Source: Chryseobacterium capnotolerans (GTDB taxonomy: Bacteria > Bacteroidota > Bacteroidia > Flavobacteriales > Weeksellaceae). From it: a stretch of 64,000 bases of DNA. Under the pieces are notes generated by a model. That model ran no database searches. It saw only the letters and a list, made by a program, of their open reading frames with translations, and was not told the DNA's origin. Location of the stretch: NCBI RefSeq assembly GCF_021278965.1, contig NZ_CP065589.1, positions 377,001 through 441,000 of the forward strand, read 5' to 3'. The position numbers and the translations under genes are program-made. Positions 34,252 to 45,923 of the stretch are shown piece after piece. Position 1 is the first letter of the stretch. Each line of letters starts with the position of its first letter.

Positions 34252-37134
34252 ATGAAGTTGAAATGTACAATTTTTATTCTGTTCATCATGGCTTGCAGTC
34301 TCTATGGGCAGAAGAAACCTTTGGACCATTCTGTCTATGACAATTGGCAAAATATAGGTTCGAGAAAAATCTCAAATGATGGAAAATGGATTGCCTATTC
34401 TGTAGATGTTCAGGAAGGAAACCCTAACCTTTTTTTATATTCTGTTAAAAATAAAACATCGAAGACGTTTACCAGGGGGACAAAAGTAGATTTTACGAAT
34501 GATTCCAGGTTTGCTGTTTTTCAGATCCGCCCATTGTATAAAGATATAAAAGCGGTAAAAGATAAAAAGCTAAAAAAAAATAAGCTTACAAAAGACAGTC
34601 TTGCTATTGTAGATGTTTTAAATGGGCAAACAGAAAAAATTCCTAATGTCAAAACGTTTAAAATTCCCGAAAAAGCTGGTTCTTACGTTGCTTATCTTCT
34701 GGAAGATACCAAAGATAAATCTGCAGATAAGGATGACAATGACGAAAATAAGGAGGAAGATAAAAATGTAAAACCATTGCAGTTGGTAGTACGAAATCTT
34801 CTGGATGGAAAAAGTACAACGTATGATAATGTAATCCGTTATGAGTTTAGTAAAAATGGGAAACAGCTTGCTTTTGTAACCAAGAAGCCGGACGAAAAAA
34901 AGGATAAAAAAGAAGGAAAAGATTCAACGGAAGATAAAGCTGCAGATAAAAAAGATACAGACAAATCTAAACCAAAGAAATATGCGCTTGAAACTGTACA
35001 GGTAGTAGATTTACAGAAAGGAACTGTTACTAAAATTTCTGAAATGGAAGGCGACTTTTCACAGTTATCTTTTGACGAAGATGGAAATCAATTGGCCTAT
35101 GTGGGAACCTCTTCTGCTCAGAATGATCTGGTAAAGCTGTACAATTTGTATTACTTTAATTTTAAAGGAAATAAAAACGAAATCATAACCAATGAAAATC
35201 CCCAAATGAAAAAGAATTGGGTAGTTTCTGAAAACCGTTTGCCCCTGTTTAGTAAAAACGGAAAGCAACTGTATTTTGGGGTAGCTCCAAAACCTATTGC
35301 CAAAGACACTGCGATGATAGCAAACGATCATGCTGTGGTAGATATCTGGAATTACAGAGATGACTATTTACAAACCGTACAGCTAAAAGAATTGAAAAAT
35401 GACCTGAAAAAATCTTATGCTGCAGTCATGCAAACAGAGAAACCAGATTTCTTTAGAAATATTGATGGTGAGGATTTAGATACTTTACGAGTGGTAAACG
35501 AAGGAAATGCTGATTTTGCATTGGGAGTTACCAGTTTGAATAACCGTATTCCTTCACAATGGGAAGGTTCCATAAAGAAAACATATTTTCTGATTGATAA
35601 CAAGACAGGAAACAGAACTGAAATTATTAAAAATCTGGATGGTTCGGTTGCCGTATCTCCGCTTGGAAACTTTGTTGTGATTTTTGACAGAGAAAAAGGA
35701 CACTGGCTGAGCTATAATGTTAAAACGAAACAAACACTTCCTCTTAGTAGTACATTGCCTGTTTCTTTTGTAGATGAAGAGTTTGATATGCCGGATTTTC
35801 CGTACTCTTATGGGATTGCATCCTGGACAGATAAGGATGAATCTGTAATTATCAGAGATCGTTATGATCTATGGGAATTTTTCCTGAATGGCTCGAAAAA
35901 ACCAAGAAATATTACGAATGGATATGGACGAAAAAATAAAATAACCTTTGATACTTATGATTTAGATAAAGATATTAAAAGCTTAAACCGGAAGTCAGCC
36001 ATTTATTTATCAGCATTCGATAATACTTCCAAAGCCAACGGAATTTTTAAAACCTCTATTCAGTCGAATGCGGATCCCGTAAAAATCCAAATGGAAGATG
36101 TTTGGGGATATAGAAGTCTTCAGAAAGCAAAAAATGCAGAAGAATATATTGTTGTAAAGGAGTCGTATACAACTTCACCCAATATTTTTACGACCTCAGA
36201 TTTCTCAAAACAAGAAAAATTAAGCAATACCAATCCACAGCAAGAGCTTTATAATTGGGGGACAGATGAATTGGTCAACTGGACAACACCAAAAGGAAAT
36301 ACTTCTACAGGAGTTTTATTCAAGCCAGAAAATTTTGACCCGAATAAAAAGTACCCTATGATTGTCTATTTCTATGAAAAACTTTCAGATAATCTGAACC
36401 GTTATGTAGCTCCATCTCCAACCCCTTCAAGATTAAATATTTCTTATTTTGTAAGCAACGGATATTTGGTTTTCACTCCTGATATTTCTTATAAAGACGG
36501 CTTCCCTGGAGAATCTGCGATGGAATATATTAATTCCGGAGTTGAAAAACTAAAGCAGAACTCTTGGGTAGATGGTACTAAAATTGGAATTCAGGGACAA
36601 AGTTGGGGCGGTTATCAGGTAGCGTATCTGATTGCCCATACGGATATGTATGCAGCAGCCTGGACTGGTGCTCCTGTTGTGAATATGACTTCCGCTTATG
36701 GTGGAATTCGTTGGGGATCTGGTATGAACAGACAATTCCAGTATGAAAAATCGCAAAGTAGATTAGGAAAGAATTTATGGGAAGCGCCGGATCTATATAT
36801 TAGAAATTCACCGCTTTTTGCCATTGATAAAGTAAAAACTCCGGTAGCCATTATGAGTAACGATCAGGATGGTGCAGTGCCATGGTATCAGGGAATTGAA
36901 ATGTTTACCGCATTGCGCCGTCTCGGAAAACCTGCATGGCTTCTGAATTATAATGGTGATGATCACAATCTGATAAAACGCCAGAACAGGAAAGATATTC
37001 AAATTCGCGAACAGCAGTTTTTTGATTATTATCTCAAAGGGGCTAAGGCTCCGGTCTGGATGACCAAAGGAATTCCGGCCACCCAAAAAGGGAAAGATTG
37101 GGGATTTGAGTTAACGGATGATAAGCCTAACTAA
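34252..37134 (+). CDS. S9 family prolyl oligopeptidase-like secreted peptidase
   Basis: Exported serine peptidase of 960 residues. A signal peptide (MKLKCTIFILFIMACSLYG) leads to an N-terminal beta-propeller with long Lys/Asp-rich insertions around residues 155-245. A C-terminal alpha/beta hydrolase domain follows. The nucleophile lies in GQSWGGY (Ser ~784); the Asp is probably in SNDQDGAVPW and the His in NGDDHNL. The class contains dipeptidyl and oligopeptidases that cut short peptides in the periplasm. It is transcribed divergently from htpG and has a strong terminator. Confidence 0.9.
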   Translation: MKLKCTIFILFIMACSLYGQKKPLDHSVYDNWQNIGSRKISNDGKWIAYSVDVQEGNPNLFLYSVKNKTSKTFTRGTKVDFTNDSRFAVFQIRPLYKDIKAVKDKKLKKNKLTKDSLAIVDVLNGQTEKIPNVKTFKIPEKAGSYVAYLLEDTKDKSADKDDNDENKEEDKNVKPLQLVVRNLLDGKSTTYDNVIRYEFSKNGKQLAFVTKKPDEKKDKKEGKDSTEDKAADKKDTDKSKPKKYALETVQVVDLQKGTVTKISEMEGDFSQLSFDEDGNQLAYVGTSSAQNDLVKLYNLYYFNFKGNKNEIITNENPQMKKNWVVSENRLPLFSKNGKQLYFGVAPKPIAKDTAMIANDHAVVDIWNYRDDYLQTVQLKELKNDLKKSYAAVMQTEKPDFFRNIDGEDLDTLRVVNEGNADFALGVTSLNNRIPSQWEGSIKKTYFLIDNKTGNRTEIIKNLDGSVAVSPLGNFVVIFDREKGHWLSYNVKTKQTLPLSSTLPVSFVDEEFDMPDFPYSYGIASWTDKDESVIIRDRYDLWEFFLNGSKKPRNITNGYGRKNKITFDTYDLDKDIKSLNRKSAIYLSAFDNTSKANGIFKTSIQSNADPVKIQMEDVWGYRSLQKAKNAEEYIVVKESYTTSPNIFTTSDFSKQEKLSNTNPQQELYNWGTDELVNWTTPKGNTSTGVLFKPENFDPNKKYPMIVYFYEKLSDNLNRYVAPSPTPSRLNISYFVSNGYLVFTPDISYKDGFPGESAMEYINSGVEKLKQNSWVDGTKIGIQGQSWGGYQVAYLIAHTDMYAAAWTGAPVVNMTSAYGGIRWGSGMNRQFQYEKSQSRLGKNLWEAPDLYIRNSPLFAIDKVKTPVAIMSNDQDGAVPWYQGIEMFTALRRLGKPAWLLNYNGDDHNLIKRQNRKDIQIREQQFFDYYLKGAKAPVWMTKGIPATQKGKDWGFELTDDKPN

Positions 37135-37138
37135 TAAA

Positions 37139-37171
37139 AAACTCGGCGGAGCCAAAGGCTCCGCCGAGTTT
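37139..37171 (+). terminator. Terminator of the S9 peptidase gene
   Basis: GC-rich stem AACTCGGCGGAGCC/GGCTCCGCCGAGTT with loop AAA and a T-run. It lies 4 bp after the stop. Confidence 0.95.
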
Positions 37172-37289
37172 TTTATTTTAAATGTATCCCAGAAAAACTT
37201 AGCAAATCTTAAACTGACACAATGGCATTTTTTTTATGATGGGCCTATTGCGAGCTTTTATTATATTTACCGCCAATTTTAACAACAAT

Positions 37290-38750
37290 ATGGGAATCTT
37301 TGATTTTTTTAAGAAGAAAGACAACAGACAGGAAAATGTCAGTACTCCGGTTCAGCAGCAAGAGATGCCAGAGGAGAAAGTAGTAGAGCAGATCGTGGAA
37401 GAAGAAGTGGTAGAAACAATACCGGAAACAGTATTGGAAATGCCTGTACAGCCACAACCTGCGGAAGAGAAAAAGGTGAATGAATTATATGAAAAAATCA
37501 AGATTTATGGTGATTATATCGTGTATTCTATTGCACTTCAATTAAGAGGAGACTTTGCTCCTATCTCAGCATTTGAAAAAGAGAGTGGGGAAGTAGAAGG
37601 ATTCGCTTATATGATTACAGATCCTACTTATGGGCTTTCACCTCAGGTAGTATTGAGTAATATGAAAGAAAAGTTTGAAAGTGAGTTGAAAGAAGGAAAA
37701 ATCAAGTCATATGCTATTCTTTATCATTCTCAGTTTAATGATGATGGGAATCATGCATTAGCCGTTAATCCGGAAGATCTAAAAGCCATTACTCTTTCCT
37801 ATCATTTTAATGATGGAGAAGAAGGAAATATTGCATTGCCTTACACTTTCGAGAATGAGAATGTTACTTTCAAAGGTTTTGCTGAGTTCTCTCATGAAGA
37901 AAATAATGAGATCATGAATAATCAGCTGGTAGATGGGAAGGATTATTTTCCAAACAGAGAGGAGATCAAAAGCCCTGAAGCTACCAATGAGGCTGGAATC
38001 ATTATGAAGAAATCAAATGTTCATTCTCTTGCCAATATGTGGGGCGGAATTTTTGGCTTTCAAAATTTCCAGACTCAGCAAAAGTTTTCACAATATTTGA
38101 TGGAAACGATGGCTTTATGCAGAGTAGATGAAATACCCGCAGAGGAAAAGGCTAAGCATACTGAATTTAAGGATGTAACATTCAGAACCATTATTTCTGA
38201 TGATTTTAATACCATTTATCCTGAAGTAAAAACTGATTTCTCTCTTGATTTTGAGACCAAAGAAATTCGTGAATGGGAAAATGTGGATAACAATGAAGCT
38301 ATTGTAGGCGGGGTGGCCAGAGATACTTTTGGACTTTGGTTCTTTCCTACAGATTATGTAGAAAACAAAAACCAATATCTGACGCAGAATAAACTGAATA
38401 TTAATGTTAGCGGAATCATTTTCGTACTAGATCTTCATCAGAGCTTTGATTTACCGGATGGAACCAAAACAGATGAGGAATTTACAGCTTATAAGCCAAG
38501 CCAGGATCTTCCTGATTATGGATGCATCGACTTTATTGGTAAGGTACTTGACATTCAGGAGACTGAAGTATTGGAGGATGGCAGTGTGAAAGGATTTATC
38601 CTGAAATTAAGACTGATCACCAATGCGGAAGCAGAAGACTTCTTCACCGTTGATGCTTTTGTGAACAAAGAAAATATCAGATTTGAAAATCTTACAGTAG
38701 GAATGCAGGTTGCAGGTGCAATGCAGGTGCAGGGAAAAATTATAGGATAA
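37290..38750 (+). CDS. Hypothetical protein with acidic N-terminal segment
   Basis: 486 residues from ATG 37290 (MGIFDFFKKKDNRQE); the longer frame begins 18 codons up with no leader logic. The basic FFKKKDN start is followed by a Glu/Val/Pro-rich low-complexity stretch to about residue 65. A large globular part follows without recognised domain, and the C-terminus reads DYGCIDFIGKVLDIQETEV..FFTVDAFVNKENI, suggestive of a small beta-barrel. No signal peptide or membrane helix is seen, so it is cytosolic. I do not recognise its family. Confidence 0.72.
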   Translation: MGIFDFFKKKDNRQENVSTPVQQQEMPEEKVVEQIVEEEVVETIPETVLEMPVQPQPAEEKKVNELYEKIKIYGDYIVYSIALQLRGDFAPISAFEKESGEVEGFAYMITDPTYGLSPQVVLSNMKEKFESELKEGKIKSYAILYHSQFNDDGNHALAVNPEDLKAITLSYHFNDGEEGNIALPYTFENENVTFKGFAEFSHEENNEIMNNQLVDGKDYFPNREEIKSPEATNEAGIIMKKSNVHSLANMWGGIFGFQNFQTQQKFSQYLMETMALCRVDEIPAEEKAKHTEFKDVTFRTIISDDFNTIYPEVKTDFSLDFETKEIREWENVDNNEAIVGGVARDTFGLWFFPTDYVENKNQYLTQNKLNINVSGIIFVLDLHQSFDLPDGTKTDEEFTAYKPSQDLPDYGCIDFIGKVLDIQETEVLEDGSVKGFILKLRLITNAEAEDFFTVDAFVNKENIRFENLTVGMQVAGAMQVQGKIIG

Positions 38751-38770
38751 TAAATATCGGGATACAATAA

Positions 38771-38802
38771 AAAAACGGTCTGATTATATTCAGACCGTTT
38801 TT
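38771..38802. terminator. Bidirectional terminator between the 486-residue gene and recA
   Basis: Perfect 13-bp arms AAAAACGGTCTGA and TCAGACCGTTTTT with a 6-nt loop and A/T runs on both sides. It serves both convergent genes. Confidence 0.9.
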
Positions 38803-38808
38803 TATTTA

Positions 38809-39810
38809 TTATTTGTTTTTCAACTCTTCTTTGATCTTGTTTTCCAATTCCTCGGCAAGTTCAGGATTGTCTTTTAAAACATCTTTTACAGCATCACGTC
38901 CCTGGCCTAATTTAGACTCTTCGTAGCTGAACCAAGAACCGCTTTTTTTCACAATTCCCATGTCAACTGCTGTATCAAGGATTTCTCCAACTTTAGAAAC
39001 TCCTTCACCGTACATAATGTCGAATTCTGCTTGTTTGAAAGGTGGAGCTACTTTATTTTTCACAATCTTCACTTTCACTCGGCTTCCGATCGCTTCGTCA
39101 CCTTGTTTAATTGGCGCACTTGCTTTTCTGATATCAATTCTTACAGAAGCGTAAAATTTAAGAGCATTACCACCGGTAGTTGTTTCAGGGTTTCCGAACA
39201 TTACACCAATTTTTTCTCTTAATTGGTTGATGAAGATTACAGTACACTTCGTTCTTGAAATCGTAGCGGTTAATTTTCTTAATGCCTGAGACATTAATCT
39301 TGCGTGAAGACCCATTTTAGAATCTCCCATTTCACCTTCAATCTCCGCTTTTGGAGTAAGTGCTGCAACAGAGTCAATAACAACAATGTCAATAGCTCCT
39401 GAACGGATCAGGTTATCAGCAATTTCTAATGCCTGCTCACCATTGTCCGGCTGAGAAATGATAAGATTTTCCAAATCGATTCCTAATTTTGCAGCATAAG
39501 TTCTGTCGAAAGCATGCTCAGCATCAATAAATGCCGCAATACCACCTGCTTTTTGAGCTTCAGCAATAGCATGAAGGGTTAATGTTGTTTTACCTGAAGA
39601 TTCAGGACCATATATTTCAATGATTCTTCCTTTTGGATATCCTCCTATACCTAATGCGATATCTAATCCTAAAGATCCGGAAGGAATAACCTCTACTGTA
39701 TTGTCTATAGATTCATCACCTAAAGTCATTACTGTTCCCTTTCCGTATGTTTTATCTAGCTTGTCAAGCACCAATGCGAGTGCTTTTTTCTTATCATCAA
39801 TGTTACTCAT
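38809..39810 (-). CDS. recA: Recombinase A
   Basis: 333-residue recombinase that forms filaments on single-stranded DNA, drives strand exchange and triggers SOS self-cleavage. The Walker A motif GPESSGKTT, the Walker B region [12 protein letters not shown], and the L1/L2 loop segments ([24 protein letters not shown] around, [20 protein letters not shown] around) are all intact. The C-terminal tail is acidic/Lys-rich as usual. It is transcribed alone on the minus strand. Confidence 0.98.
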   Translation of the reverse strand: MSNIDDKKKALALVLDKLDKTYGKGTVMTLGDESIDNTVEVIPSGSLGLDIALGIGGYPKGRIIEIYGPESSGKTTLTLHAIAEAQKAGGIAAFIDAEHAFDRTYAAKLGIDLENLIISQPDNGEQALEIADNLIRSGAIDIVVIDSVAALTPKAEIEGEMGDSKMGLHARLMSQALRKLTATISRTKCTVIFINQLREKIGVMFGNPETTTGGNALKFYASVRIDIRKASAPIKQGDEAIGSRVKVKIVKNKVAPPFKQAEFDIMYGEGVSKVGEILDTAVDMGIVKKSGSWFSYEESKLGQGRDAVKDVLKDNPELAEELENKIKEELKNK

Positions 39811-40121
39811 CTCTATTAAAATAATTTCTCAAAAATACATAATTTCTCAATCAAAAACTAATATTATTTCTCTTTGAAACTGGTTTTTAAAGTTAAAAAA
39901 TGATAAAATTGAATGGCTGATGTTCTTCATAACGAGATAGATGGGAGAGGTAAGAATAAAGGGTGCTGAAAAAATAAATTCAACATAAGAAAGTTACTGT
40001 TAGAGGCCTTAAACGGAAAGATGGAAGTTATTTTGAACCGATGATTTCTAGGAGCTTCGTCTTTACAATTCATCCCATATAAAAAAAGCTTATCTTAAAA
40101 CATTCTTTTAAAGAGCATTCT
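39811..40121. other. Intergenic region upstream of recA
   Basis: About 310 bp of AT-rich sequence between divergent genes. A TATTTTTG -7-like box facing recA lies at 39830-39837, but no TTG stands at the expected distance. I see no LexA-type palindrome and no ORF. Confidence 0.35.
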
Positions 40122-41331
40122 ATGGACAGAAAATTAAAACTATTCCTGATTAAATCTTTTGCCGTATTAGCCTTCATACATTTGGCCTACTTTATTTACG
40201 GGTATGTGAAGTTTAAAGGCCTTGGGGATATTAATATTTATACAGAGTTTTACAGATTCAAATTTTATGATGATGTCTCCATTTCTCACGTTTTCGTAAC
40301 CGGTCTTTTTTTGTTTTTCTTTGTTATTTTTCTCCTTAGAAATCATACTAAAAAAAGAACAGGATTTTCCCAAAAATTGAGAATGGGTGCTATACTTCTA
40401 TTAGTGTCTTTTTTTTTCTTTGACCTTTTTCATCAGCTATAGTTTTGGATTCAATGCAAAGCTTAGAACGGATTTGCCTGAAAAGGATCTTAATAAAGAT
40501 AAAACACTGCTGAATGTCTTACAGCCTTTTTTATACAACTATACTTCCTATAGCTCGGAGTCGCTGTTTAACCCCGAAAATATTTTATATCCCAAACCTT
40601 ACCCTGTGATTGAACAGAGAGATACAGTGTACTACGATCCGGATAATAAGGAGTATTACTCAACAGAATCTACTTATTATAGTATTGATACTCTAAAAAT
40701 GCTGAGTACTGATCATAAAAAATTAAGCAGCAAAGCTGAGGGGATGCTTGATATTCTTGGGTTTGATGATAAGGAACTGGAAAAAAGAATCATTTCTAAG
40801 AAAAAGATAGGGGATAGTACCGAAGTTATATTTAAAGGAGTACAAGTAAATCCTCAATACGACGAGAAGATGTGTATTTTTCTTGAAAACAAATTTTTGT
40901 TCTATCCATTGCGTAAAATCCCTGAACACAAGCAGCAGTATCAAAACGCAGTTAAAAGATATAATCTGCTTTACCAATACAGCCAGGATTCACTGCTAAC
41001 CTCATTTCAGAAACTGGATGTCCTTTTTAAAAAATATGATATAGAAACGCAGATCGTTCCGAAAGACCTGACTAAAGATGTATTTTATTACCGGGATCAT
41101 CACCAGGAGCCTCTGAATGCAATACAAAATACTTATGAAAGAAAGGACTTAAAGGATAAATTTGCAACCCTTGACCGCTTGTTCTATAAACCGAATTATC
41201 TTCATCCTTCCATCAGGGAAATTTTTTTCAGTGCTGTCATTGGTGTCTGGTTTATTTTATTTTTACTGTATCTGATCTGGAATTTCACTAGAAAAAATCT
41301 TTCTTCAGATAGTGTCAAAGAAAATGCATAA
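40122..41331 (+). CDS. Hypothetical membrane protein (frameshifted)
   Basis: About 403 residues after correction; no family recognised. The N-terminal part has three helices (FLIKSFAVLAFIHLAYFIYGY, ISHVFVTGLFLFFFVIFLL, and one spanning the break). A long soluble domain with many Tyr and Asp follows (DTVYYDPDNKEYYSTES), then a C-terminal helix (EIFFSAVIGVWFILFLLYLIW). As read, the frame ends at 40442 and resumes from a TTG at 40420. One extra T in the nine-T run 40409-40417 joins the parts as VSFFFSLTFFISYSFGF. The topology suggests a large periplasmic or cytosolic loop between membrane anchors. Confidence 0.65.
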
Positions 41332-41424
41332 AGAGAACATTACATCTTTTTTCAACTATATTGAGCGTGTCAGTTTTCAGATAAAAATAACTGTCAGTTT
41401 CGTATTTCCTTGAAAAATGGAGTT

Positions 41425-42609
41425 TTAATGAAAATTTGAATTTTTAGTGATATTCAGATAGTCTTTCAATACTTTCATCTGGTCTTTATTTCCTCTCTTT
41501 ATCCTTGAATCCCGGCTTACAAGACGATCATAAATTCTATTGAAAAGTATTTTTGATTTTGGAAATAACAGCTTATTAGAAACTTCAGGAATCTGTAGTC
41601 TTTTGCAAACTTCATCATCCAGCAGAAACCAGGTACAGCAGATGTGAAGATATCTTAGATTTTTCCTTTGAAATTCAAATTTTAAAATAGGATTTTCTAA
41701 TGATTCATCCAATAATGAATGAGCCAGTAGAACAGAATCTTTATCTGATGGCGGCTGAATGGAAGTCCATAAGTAAAAATACTCCGTAGCTTGCTTTTTG
41801 TCATTGGGAAGAAGCTGTTCAGGAATTCCCAGCAGATATCCTACATATTTCCACAGGTGAAAAATGCCCTGTTCTTCTTCAATGGAAAAAGTATTTCCTA
41901 ATTTCTGAAGGCTATGGAGAAAAACTAAACTGAAACCAATATAGGTGGCCATCATATCCCAGGAATTGATAGGTTCACCCCAGTTTTCAGTATCCCATTC
42001 TTGATAATGTTTTTTAATGGAAAGTCTTGCATATGAATGGATCAGACGGGTTTTTATGGCAAATTCATAACCTTTAGCATGAATCTCCAATGCATCATAT
42101 CGGGTAGCGTTTACCCAAAAATCCAATGTTTCCGAAAGGCGCTTCACAGCTCCTTTTTTTAAAGCTTCTGTAGCAATGAGGGGTTTGTTGAGGTAAGCAT
42201 AATCATAACCTCCAATCAGGCAATAATCTCTTAAGGAAATTAAAGAATCTAGGTTGCTTCGCATGCAAAGCTCAGCTCCACTTTTCAACAAATTATAATC
42301 CAGCCACTCCGGAATTTTTTGTGTTTGGGCGAAAAGCTTTTTTACACTTTCTGGAACATTCTCATGTTCAGACACTCCGTTTCTGATATACCCTTCAATT
42401 TCTCTTGATGCTTCATGGAATTTCTTAGTAAAATAAACATCTTTTACAACATTATCTCCGGTTTCATCCACATGATAAAAGAAAGGAGCGTATTGTTCAA
42501 AATCTTTAAAGCTCACTTCAGCACCAGAAAACTCAATTAATTGTTTTCCGTTACCGTTTTCCCAAAAGTTTCTGAAATGCGGAGCATCTTTAAATCGGGG
42601 CTGTATCAT
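41425..42609 (-). CDS. Oxygenase MpaB family protein (DUF2236)
   Basis: 394-residue protein with the pattern of the MpaB/Lcp family, alpha-helical heme proteins that include rubber oxygenase and MpaB. Matching segments are SGAELCMRSNLDSLISLRDYCLIGGYD, then ALEIHAKGYEFAIKTRLIHSYARL, then NSWDMMATYIGFSLVFLHSLQKLG. The His in IHSYARL and nearby residues may be heme or metal ligands. No signal peptide is seen. Substrate unknown. It is one gene, leftward, next to the LuxR-type regulator, but no operon link is shown. Confidence 0.8.
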   Translation of the reverse strand: MIQPRFKDAPHFRNFWENGNGKQLIEFSGAEVSFKDFEQYAPFFYHVDETGDNVVKDVYFTKKFHEASREIEGYIRNGVSEHENVPESVKKLFAQTQKIPEWLDYNLLKSGAELCMRSNLDSLISLRDYCLIGGYDYAYLNKPLIATEALKKGAVKRLSETLDFWVNATRYDALEIHAKGYEFAIKTRLIHSYARLSIKKHYQEWDTENWGEPINSWDMMATYIGFSLVFLHSLQKLGNTFSIEEEQGIFHLWKYVGYLLGIPEQLLPNDKKQATEYFYLWTSIQPPSDKDSVLLAHSLLDESLENPILKFEFQRKNLRYLHICCTWFLLDDEVCKRLQIPEVSNKLLFPKSKILFNRIYDRLVSRDSRIKRGNKDQMKVLKDYLNITKNSNFH

Positions 42610-42690
42610 TGTTCATTCCTTAGATAGATAAAAGTACAAGTTTTATGCTGAAGTTTTGTAGTGAGATTTGTCAGGATTTCTATTTAGATG

Positions 42691-43488
42691 TTATAGATAT
42701 CCCCATTCAATAGCTTTTTTGACGAGTTCCGAACTGTTTCTGCAATCAGATTTTCTGATAATGTTTTTTCGATGGGTGCGAACTGTTTCTTCTGAAATAT
42801 TGAGCGTATTGGAAATTTTTAAAGCAGAATATCCCTTTGCAATATAGGTGATGATCTCAACTTCTCTTTTGGTAAAGATAACAGACAGAGGTTCAGGGAT
42901 CGGGTGATATTTTTGCCATTGCATCTGATAGAAATCTTCACGTCCGTTAATTCCTGTGACTAAGACCATGTAAGAATTCTGATGGGTAATATGCTCAATA
43001 TTGGTATGGATATTTACAGCCTGAAGAAGTCTGCCATTTTCATCTTTGTAGGTATGTAAAGCCTGATGGTGAAAAAGTTCATAGTTGCCTTTTGAAGTTC
43101 TCATTCTGAAACAATAACTGGTTTTTAGTTCCTGCTGGTAATCAAAACCGTCAATCTCTTTCATTTTTTCTATGGACATTCTTTCGGCTTCCATGACAAA
43201 TTCTAAGTCATCAGGATGGATGAGGTCTATGATTTCTTTCAGGTGGGCAGGATATTTATTAAGCCCATGTATTTTCAAAATATCTTCATGATGATTACAA
43301 ATGGTACTGTCTGCAAAATTAATGACATAATAATAGAATTTACCCGGAGCAAAGACTTCTCCAATAAGGTGTTCAATAGAGGGAATAGGTAATATTCTGT
43401 TATTATTCTGGAGAATTTCAGGGTAATCATTCCAGACTTTAATGAGGGGATGCGGTTTTTTTGCGTGAGTCAAATGTTTTTTCTTCAT
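42691..43488 (-). CDS. LuxR-type regulator with PAS-like sensor domain
   Basis: 265 residues. The N-terminal ~170 residues are a PAS-like sensor (FADSTICNHHEDILKIHGLNKYPAHLKEIIDLIHPDDLEFV across, then a PAC-like strand set). The C-terminal 65 residues form a GerE/LuxR helix-turn-helix (FTKREVEIITYIAKGYSALKI, then ISEETVRTHRKNIIRKS). The layout is common in Chryseobacterium; the signal is unknown. It lies ~80 bp upstream of the MpaB-like gene on the same strand, so it may control it, but this is inference. Confidence 0.85.
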   Translation of the reverse strand: MKKKHLTHAKKPHPLIKVWNDYPEILQNNNRILPIPSIEHLIGEVFAPGKFYYYVINFADSTICNHHEDILKIHGLNKYPAHLKEIIDLIHPDDLEFVMEAERMSIEKMKEIDGFDYQQELKTSYCFRMRTSKGNYELFHHQALHTYKDENGRLLQAVNIHTNIEHITHQNSYMVLVTGINGREDFYQMQWQKYHPIPEPLSVIFTKREVEIITYIAKGYSALKISNTLNISEETVRTHRKNIIRKSDCRNSSELVKKAIEWGYL

Positions 43489-43682
43489 TGGTTAAGGTTT
43501 TATTAAAATTAATAAAATTATGTTAAATAAAATCACCCTTTTGTGGTATTTTATGTAGTAGGAAAGTATTATAACTTTATATAAAATTAATGACCATGGA
43601 AGCTCGATTTCTAAACTATTTTGTGCTTTCTATTCTTTTTTATTTCCAATCAAAAAAACTTTAACCTGAAAAACAAATAATC

Positions 43683-44821
43683 ATGAAAACAAAAATTTTA
43701 TTACTGTTTCTTTTCTGGACGGGAGTATCATTTGCTCAAATTCAGAAAGATGAAATATTAAAAGAAGCGGAAGCTAATATTATTAAAAAAGGAAAGGAAA
43801 TAGATTCAATTAATGAAAAAATAAAAACCTTAAATAAATTATTAGAAAATGCTACTGTTAATATTAATCAAAAAATATCTGGTATAAAGGAAAAATTAGA
43901 CTTGATTGAGCAATCTCAGATGAAAATGCAAGAAAGAGAAATTGAAATATATCAAAGCAATTTTTTTGCATCTTTGTTCTCTTTGCATAAAATTAATCAG
44001 GACATTGATAAGCTAAAGCTAGTTAATTCAACTAAAAAATTTTATAGTAAGTTAAAAGACGTGGAAAATCCAATGAGGTATCCAGAATTTAATACTTGGT
44101 TGATAGACTTCAAAAAATATATTGAGAAAAAAAAGAAAAAAGAAGCCAATCTATACCTATTAGATCTAATATTTAAGGAAAATTCTATTGGAGGATTGAT
44201 AGGAAGTAGCGTACCTTTTCTAAATTCTCTGACCGAAGGAGTTGCTTCATATATTAATACTTTAGCAGATGAAAACACAAATGATATTCAAAAAGGACAA
44301 AAGATGTTAGCTTTTATATTAAAATTGGAGAAATTTAGCTATGGAAATATAAATAATAATGAACTTTTATCTGATAATAGATTTATGGAGTTAAAAACAT
44401 TATATAACGAAATTTTATTATCTCAGTTAACATTAATTGGTGAAAATAAAGATGATTTTCTTGCCAATAGAAGTGGTGATCCAGGGGGGAAGTCCAGTAT
44501 CTTAAAAGTATAGAACAAAAGACCAAATCATTTATTGAAGATTTGAAGAAAAAAGATTCAAAAAATTGGAAATCACATATTAATAAACATCTATATGTAA
44601 CACAATCTTTCAACACAGATTTTGCTTCGCTGCTTTTAAAAATAAAAGAAGAAATGGATGGATATATTAAAATCTTAGATAGTTATAAGAACGATGAAAT
44701 ACTTAAAAACAATATTACTTCAATTAAAAAAGATCTTGAGGATATGAAAAGTGATTTTGAGATAGCATATTTACCCAAACAATACTTGTTGAATGTTAAT
44801 AAAATGTATTTAACACCCTAA
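43683..44821 (+). CDS. Exported coiled-coil hypothetical protein (frameshifted)
   Basis: About 379 residues after correction. A signal peptide (MKTKILLLFLFWTGVSFAQ) precedes a Lys/Glu-rich coiled coil (residues ~20-110). A helical body follows with one hydrophobic patch (NSIGGLIGSSVPFLNSLTEGVASYI). As read, the frame stops at 44513 and resumes in another frame. One extra G in the six-G run 44484-44489 gives SGDPGGEVQYLKSIEQKTKSF and an open frame to 44821. No known family; codon use is more AT-rich than the neighbours. Function unknown. Confidence 0.65.
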
Positions 44822-44831
44822 TAAAACAAAA

Positions 44832-44852
44832 AGCCTTCCCATCGGGAAGGCT
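44832..44852 (-). terminator. Terminator of gapA
   Basis: Stem AGCCTTCCC/GGGAAGGCT with loop ATC; on the minus strand it is followed by TTTTTGTTTTAT. It lies 30 bp after the gapA stop. Confidence 0.85.
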
Positions 44853-44882
44853 CTATATTACTCATTGCTTATCACTCATTAC

Positions 44883-45902
<1,020 letters not shown>

Positions 45903-45923
45903 TTATTAGATTTATAAAAATAA